From: Labrys okinawensis
Lineage (GTDB): Bacteria; Pseudomonadota; Alphaproteobacteria; Rhizobiales; Labraceae
Reading direction: 5' to 3'
Length of the DNA stretch: 64,000 nucleotides
NCBI RefSeq assembly: GCF_002982075.1
Contig: NZ_PUEJ01000001.1
Location: 186,001 to 250,000 of the forward strand
In this document: positions 60,238 through 64,000 of the stretch, piece by piece
How the letters are laid out: every line of letters begins with the position of its first letter
Position numbering within the stretch: the first letter of the stretch is position 1
Made by a program: the position numbers and the translations under genes
The notes under the pieces: generated by a model
Seen by the model: the letters and a program-made list of their open reading frames with translations, nothing else
Told to the model about the DNA's origin: nothing
The model's database searches: none

Positions 60238-61427
60238 CAGGTCAGCACCTCTGATGTCCGGCGATGGTCGGCGGTTCTCTTTGAGCAAGAAGCCAAGCCA
60301 GCCTCGATGCCGTCGGCGGCCGCACCGACGCCATAGCGGCAAGCGAGCGCGGCAAGGGCGCTCCTCGTGGCAGTGCCCGTCGGCAAATCGGCGAGGGCCG
60401 CGGCGAGCGCCCCGACATTGCCGGTTTCGAAGATGCGACCGGTGTCACGGTCCGCGGCGAGGTCGGGAGCGCAGCCGCACTGGTCCGATACGATGACGGG
60501 TCGCCCGCAGGCCTGTGCCTCATTGGCCACGAGGCCCCAGGTTTCCTGCCCCGAGGAGGGCAGCGCCAGGCCATCGCAGGCCGCATAGACGGCCGGCATT
60601 TCGCTCTGGTTGCGAAAGCCGAGGAAATGCAGCCGCACCCCGAGCTGCGCAGCACGTGCCTGCACCGCCTCGCGCAGCGGGCCGTCGCCGGCAATCACCA
60701 CCTCGATCTCGCGCCCCCCGGCACCGCACAGGGCGGCGGCCTCGATGAGGTCGAGGGGGTGCTTGCGCTCGACGAGTTTGCCCGCGAACGCGATGGCCAG
60801 GCTTGCCTCGCCGATGGACAGGCTGGCACGCAGGGCCTGGCGCGCCTGCGTCGTCGCCCGTGCGGCAAACCAGTCCGTGTCGACGCAATGCGGTGAAAAA
60901 TGCAGCCGCTCCGGCGGATAGCCATAGTGGCGGTAATAGGCTCGGGAGTTCTGCCCGACATAGAGCGCGGCATCGAAGAAGCGCAGCAGGCGGGGATAGA
61001 CTGCCCGCTTGGTCCAGGCCTTCAGCCGCCGGCGCGGTGTCAGCAGGTGGCTGTCCCCCCTCACCAGGACGGGCATGGCGAGGCGCCGGGCGGCGGCAAT
61101 GGCCTGCAGATAGGATTTGAGCGCCCAGCCGCAGACGAGCAGGGCATCGAAACCACCCTCCCGCAACGCCTGGGCGATGGCCGGCGTGTCGCAGCCGAAG
61201 AAATTGTCCACGCCCGGATTCCTGGCCTTGTTGGCGAGGAAGCGGTTGGGATAGCCGGCGAGGAGGTCGATATCCCAGTCGAATGCAACCCCGAAGCCGG
61301 CATCGGCCTGCTGCCGGGGTGTGGGGCGGTGTGCGAAGAAGACTTCGAGATCCATGCGCCTCGCAAGTTCCCGGAAGATCGGCGCCTGGTACTGGATGGG
61401 ATGGGAGGTAAGGATCGCCAGGCGCAT
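60237..61427 (-). CDS. Family 4 glycosyltransferase
   Basis: GT-B enzyme of 396 residues. MRLAILTSHPIQYQAPIFRE at the start (a form common for EPS transferases), phosphate site region AIAFAGKLVERKHPLDLIEA (about 211), and E-x7-E in SSGQETWGLVANEAQACGRP (about 294). Two bases separate its start from the upstream GT gene. Specificity unknown. Confidence 0.92.
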   Translation of the reverse strand: MRLAILTSHPIQYQAPIFRELARRMDLEVFFAHRPTPRQQADAGFGVAFDWDIDLLAGYPNRFLANKARNPGVDNFFGCDTPAIAQALREGGFDALLVCGWALKSYLQAIAAARRLAMPVLVRGDSHLLTPRRRLKAWTKRAVYPRLLRFFDAALYVGQNSRAYYRHYGYPPERLHFSPHCVDTDWFAARATTQARQALRASLSIGEASLAIAFAGKLVERKHPLDLIEAAALCGAGGREIEVVIAGDGPLREAVQARAAQLGVRLHFLGFRNQSEMPAVYAACDGLALPSSGQETWGLVANEAQACGRPVIVSDQCGCAPDLAADRDTGRIFETGNVGALAAALADLPTGTATRSALAALACRYGVGAAADGIEAGLASCSKRTADHRRTSEVLT

Positions 61428-61429
61428 GG

Positions 61430-62707
61430 TCAGCGCAGCCCATCGAAAATCGCGGCGTAGCTGCCGGCGATCGCCCTGGCCGAGAAGGGTTCCAGGTGAT
61501 CCTGCCGGGGCTGACCGAGGCTGGCGGGGTCGAGGGCCAGGCGCTCCAATCCGGCGGCGATGTCCTGCGGCAGTCCGGCCAGGCCGTTCGCGTCGGTGAA
61601 GGAGAAATGGATGCCGCCGCCGGCTGCCGCCAAAAGGGCATGGGCGCTGGACAGGCGGTGAAACAGCGAAAGATAGGGGCGCTTTGTGAGCAAGGCGGGA
61701 TAGATCTTGGACGCGGTGTAGTGGGCTTCGTCCGAGCCGACCAGCAGCAGGCCGTGCGACCTGGCCATCAGCCCCAGCGCTTCGGCATAGGCCAGGCGCC
61801 GAGGGATCTCGGCGACGAGATCGGCGACCCCTTCCGCTTCGGCGAGCGGAAGAATGGAGAACGTTTCGCTGTCATTGGCCTGGTTGCTGGTGCCGATGAA
61901 ATGCAGACGAAGGCGCGCGGCAAGACCCGGCTGGCGTGCCCTCATTTCGGCAAGACCTTTGAAAAGGACCCGGAAAAGCCCGTGGGATCGCGGCAAGGCC
62001 GTGCCGACATAGCTCAGATTGATCATCGCCGGATCGAGCCGGCTCCGGCGGATGTCCGGCATGGCCCGAAGGAGGTCGAGATCGCCGGGATCCCCGCCGA
62101 TGGGCAGCGCCGCCATGCGCGAAGCGTCGAGCCAGGAATGGCGCGCGGCCAATTCCTCGTTCTGGCGTGTTGAGACCGATGTCACGAAGCGGGCCTTGCG
62201 CAAAGCCGGCCCCTCCAGGCGAAGCGCGAGCTGGTGGGATAGCCCGGCCTTGCTCAATGGTTTTTGGTCTGCGCCCCAGGCCGATACCCAGGGGTCCTGG
62301 AAATCGAGCACCACCGGCACGCCGAATTTCGGCTCGATCCAGCGCGACATCAGCATGGGGTAGAAGGGCGATCCCGTGATCAGCACGGCGTCGATCCGCC
62401 TGGCCGAGAGCAGGTCGGCCGCTCGGCTGGAAAGGGCCGACCAGGCCCGCAGGCTGAGATCCCCGATGCCGAAACGGCGCGTCATGCGGGCATGCAGGGC
62501 GGGAACCCTGACGATCTCCAGCTCCGGCGAGACCAGGCTGCCGAGCAGGGGATCGGGGTCCTGCTCGTAGAAGCGGTCGTCCACGCAGAGGATGATGGGC
62601 GTCCAGCCCGCGGCCGGCAGATGATTGGCCAGATGCCGGGCCCGATGCACGCAGGCCAGGTTGGACGGCGGGAAATAGGGGGAGACGATCAGAACGGTGC
62701 GCGGCAC
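61430..62707 (-). CDS. Glycosyltransferase, GT4-like
   Basis: Protein of 425 residues starting VPRTVLIVSPYFPPSNLACV with HRARHLANHLPAAGW, a GT-B N-domain. Later MLMSRWIEPKFGVPVVLDFQ and DPWVSAWG, and in the C-domain LLLVGSDEAHYTASKIYPAL, where the sugar-nucleotide site lacks the classical E-x7-E. This matches a group of putative glycosyltransferases in EPS loci. I chose GTG 62707, two bases after the upstream stop; the frame extends to 62785 over the upstream gene. Confidence 0.82.
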   Translation of the reverse strand: MPRTVLIVSPYFPPSNLACVHRARHLANHLPAAGWTPIILCVDDRFYEQDPDPLLGSLVSPELEIVRVPALHARMTRRFGIGDLSLRAWSALSSRAADLLSARRIDAVLITGSPFYPMLMSRWIEPKFGVPVVLDFQDPWVSAWGADQKPLSKAGLSHQLALRLEGPALRKARFVTSVSTRQNEELAARHSWLDASRMAALPIGGDPGDLDLLRAMPDIRRSRLDPAMINLSYVGTALPRSHGLFRVLFKGLAEMRARQPGLAARLRLHFIGTSNQANDSETFSILPLAEAEGVADLVAEIPRRLAYAEALGLMARSHGLLLVGSDEAHYTASKIYPALLTKRPYLSLFHRLSSAHALLAAAGGGIHFSFTDANGLAGLPQDIAAGLERLALDPASLGQPRQDHLEPFSARAIAGSYAAIFDGLR

Positions 62708-62709
62708 GG

Positions 62710-63972
62710 TCAAGCCCGCCTCCGCGACGAACCGTCCAGGGATTGACGCACCAGATCGACCACGATCGTGCTTTCCCGCTTCCAATTATAGGTTTGCTGC
62801 GCGAGATCGAAGGCATTCGCACGCGCCTGCGCCAAGCGTGCCGGATCCTGCAGCAGGCTGTCGAGGCTCGCAGCCAGGCTCACGGCGTCCTCGGCGGTGA
62901 AAAGCGCGGTGGCAAGCGGATGCGAACCGGCGAATGCCTTTTGAGCCGGCGTATCGGAGAGAACCGCAGGGATCCCGGCCATGAGATAGGTGAACAGCTT
63001 GTTGGAGAGGGCGAACGCATTGTTGGGCGTGTGCCCCGGTTCGGCGCATAGGCCGAGATCATGGCTGGCGGCCAGGCGGACGAGCTCGCCGGGGAGCGCG
63101 GAGGGCAGGAAATGCAGGCGTTCCGGCACGCCCTCCTGTTGCGCGAGGCTTCGCAATTGGCCGGCATATTGCTCGCTTACATGGCCGCGCAGATAGAGAT
63201 GAGGTCTGGCTGCGGCCTTCGCTATAGCCTTGATCGCGCATTCCAGGCCGCGATCGGGGCCGGTCACCTGCGAGAACCAGTAGAGCGAGGGACCCGGGGC
63301 CGCCGTGCCCCTGACGGTCGCGGCCTCCGGGGCCTGCGACAGCGGAAAGCTGTTCAGCACGACGTACGGGCGGGGCATTCCATAGGCCTGCGCATAGGCG
63401 CAAGCAATCTCGGGAGACGCGGCGGTGATATAGCGGCACCCTGGCAGGGCGGCCGCCTCCATGGCGCGCAGATGCGAGCGGTTCGCCTCGGCTGCCGGGC
63501 CCTCGCGCCATTCGCCGAGATGGAAATCCTCGGCGTCATAGGCATAACCCGCGCCGAAGCGCTGGGCCGCGGCCCTGGCCGCCGGCAGGGCCGGCGGATA
63601 ATGGGCGATGTAGAGATCCGCCGTGATGCGGCTGGCCGCGGCCATCAGGGGAGGCGTGAACACGCTGAACGCCCGGGAACCGAAAAGGCGCCTGCCGCTC
63701 GCGGCGTGCGCCGCCCCCGCGAGTTCCTGGCCGAGCCGGCGTAGGCGCCAGCCCGCCCGCGAGCGCAGGTCGAGGCGCTCGATCCGGAACGGTGCCTCGC
63801 GCAGGATGGATTGGTCGCGCGGCTCCACGCCCTCCAGCATGCGGGTGGCGACAACGGTGACGGTAAAGCCCGCCTCGTGCAGGGCATGGGCCTCCTTGAC
63901 CACGCGGGGATTGGATCCGAGCTGGCCCGGCGTGAGGATGCAGATATGCGCCCCTGGGCGGCGGCCCGTCAT
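62710..63972 (-). CDS. Family 4 glycosyltransferase
   Basis: GT-B enzyme of 420 residues. GAHICILTPGQLGSNPRVVK starts the acceptor domain, YAYDAEDFHLGEWREGPAAE lies near residue 143, and the donor domain has PSLYWFSQVTGPDRGLECAI and ALSNKLFTYLMAGIPAVLSD. The ATG has GGAGC upstream, and the remaining 28 bases of the window contain no other feature, so a promoter or further gene lies beyond the edge. First visible gene of the long minus-strand polysaccharide operon. Confidence 0.9.
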   Translation of the reverse strand: MTGRRPGAHICILTPGQLGSNPRVVKEAHALHEAGFTVTVVATRMLEGVEPRDQSILREAPFRIERLDLRSRAGWRLRRLGQELAGAAHAASGRRLFGSRAFSVFTPPLMAAASRITADLYIAHYPPALPAARAAAQRFGAGYAYDAEDFHLGEWREGPAAEANRSHLRAMEAAALPGCRYITAASPEIACAYAQAYGMPRPYVVLNSFPLSQAPEAATVRGTAAPGPSLYWFSQVTGPDRGLECAIKAIAKAAARPHLYLRGHVSEQYAGQLRSLAQQEGVPERLHFLPSALPGELVRLAASHDLGLCAEPGHTPNNAFALSNKLFTYLMAGIPAVLSDTPAQKAFAGSHPLATALFTAEDAVSLAASLDSLLQDPARLAQARANAFDLAQQTYNWKRESTIVVDLVRQSLDGSSRRRA

Positions 63973-64000
63973 GTCCGCTCCATCTGCGGTGCGGAGGCAC

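Noticed and set aside
1..64000. CRISPR arrays, tRNA or rRNA genes, insertion sequences
   Set aside because: No regularly spaced direct repeats, tRNA cloverleaf pattern, rRNA sequence or transposase-like protein was seen in either strand.

Overview
The window is about 64 kb of high-GC DNA with dense operons, typical of an alphaproteobacterium and most likely of the Hyphomicrobiales (Rhizobiales). Grounds for this are a ccoNOQP oxidase operon behind a perfect FNR/FixK box, FecI/FecR iron signalling, many solute-binding proteins, and a short dispersed palindromic repeat of a kind common in that order. The genus cannot be fixed from the sequence. I saw no rRNA, tRNA, CRISPR array, insertion sequence or phage gene.

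Region by region. (1) 1-7756: a catabolic cluster with a peptide/opine-type ABC transporter (permease cut by the left edge, binding protein), a cytosolic sialidase-like beta-propeller, a PdxA2-type dehydrogenase, an iron alcohol dehydrogenase, a FadR-type GntR regulator and a DUF1537 four-carbon acid sugar kinase. It resembles tetronate (threonate/erythronate) degradation ending in DHAP. (2) 8376-8933: a small secreted cysteine-rich protein. (3) 9193-17205: a siderophore system of ECF sigma factor, FecR, transducing TonB receptor, binding protein, fused FhuB-type permease and siderophore esterase, with no ATPase gene. (4) 17265-24188: cbb3 oxidase genes ccoNOQP, two small-family membrane proteins, then ccoI and ccoS. 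(5) 24567-29273: metallophosphoesterase, DUF2165 protein, and an amino-acid unit (racemase, DAACS symporter, binding protein). (6) 30124-39225: RND efflux pump, GST with a divergent LysR regulator, two-component system, small membrane protein.

(7) 39953-49006 is the most interesting region. One minus-strand operon carries a LysE exporter, a stand-alone zinc-type cupin, a methionyl-tRNA-synthetase-like protein, two SidA/IucD-type N-monooxygenases, a diaminobutyrate aminotransferase and a binding protein without signal peptide. A GlxA/AraC regulator faces it. N-hydroxylase plus cupin plus MetRS-like protein is the signature of hydrazine (N-N bond) synthetases such as those of s56-p1 and triacsin biosynthesis. 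Here the cupin and MetRS parts are split and paired with a diaminobutyrate supply gene, so I predict an undescribed hydrazine-type amino acid metabolite.

(8) 49037-64000 is an exopolysaccharide locus: FkbM methyltransferase, UDP-glucuronate decarboxylase, several glycosyltransferases, an exostosin-like transferase, a Wzy-like polymerase and a carbamoyltransferase. Within it lie an exosortase-like membrane protease and a secreted protein with a candidate C-terminal sorting signal, suggesting a surface-protein sorting system coupled to polysaccharide production.

Five copies or remnants of the dispersed repeat are present. In three of them the end of the repeat forms the stop codon of the neighbouring gene.
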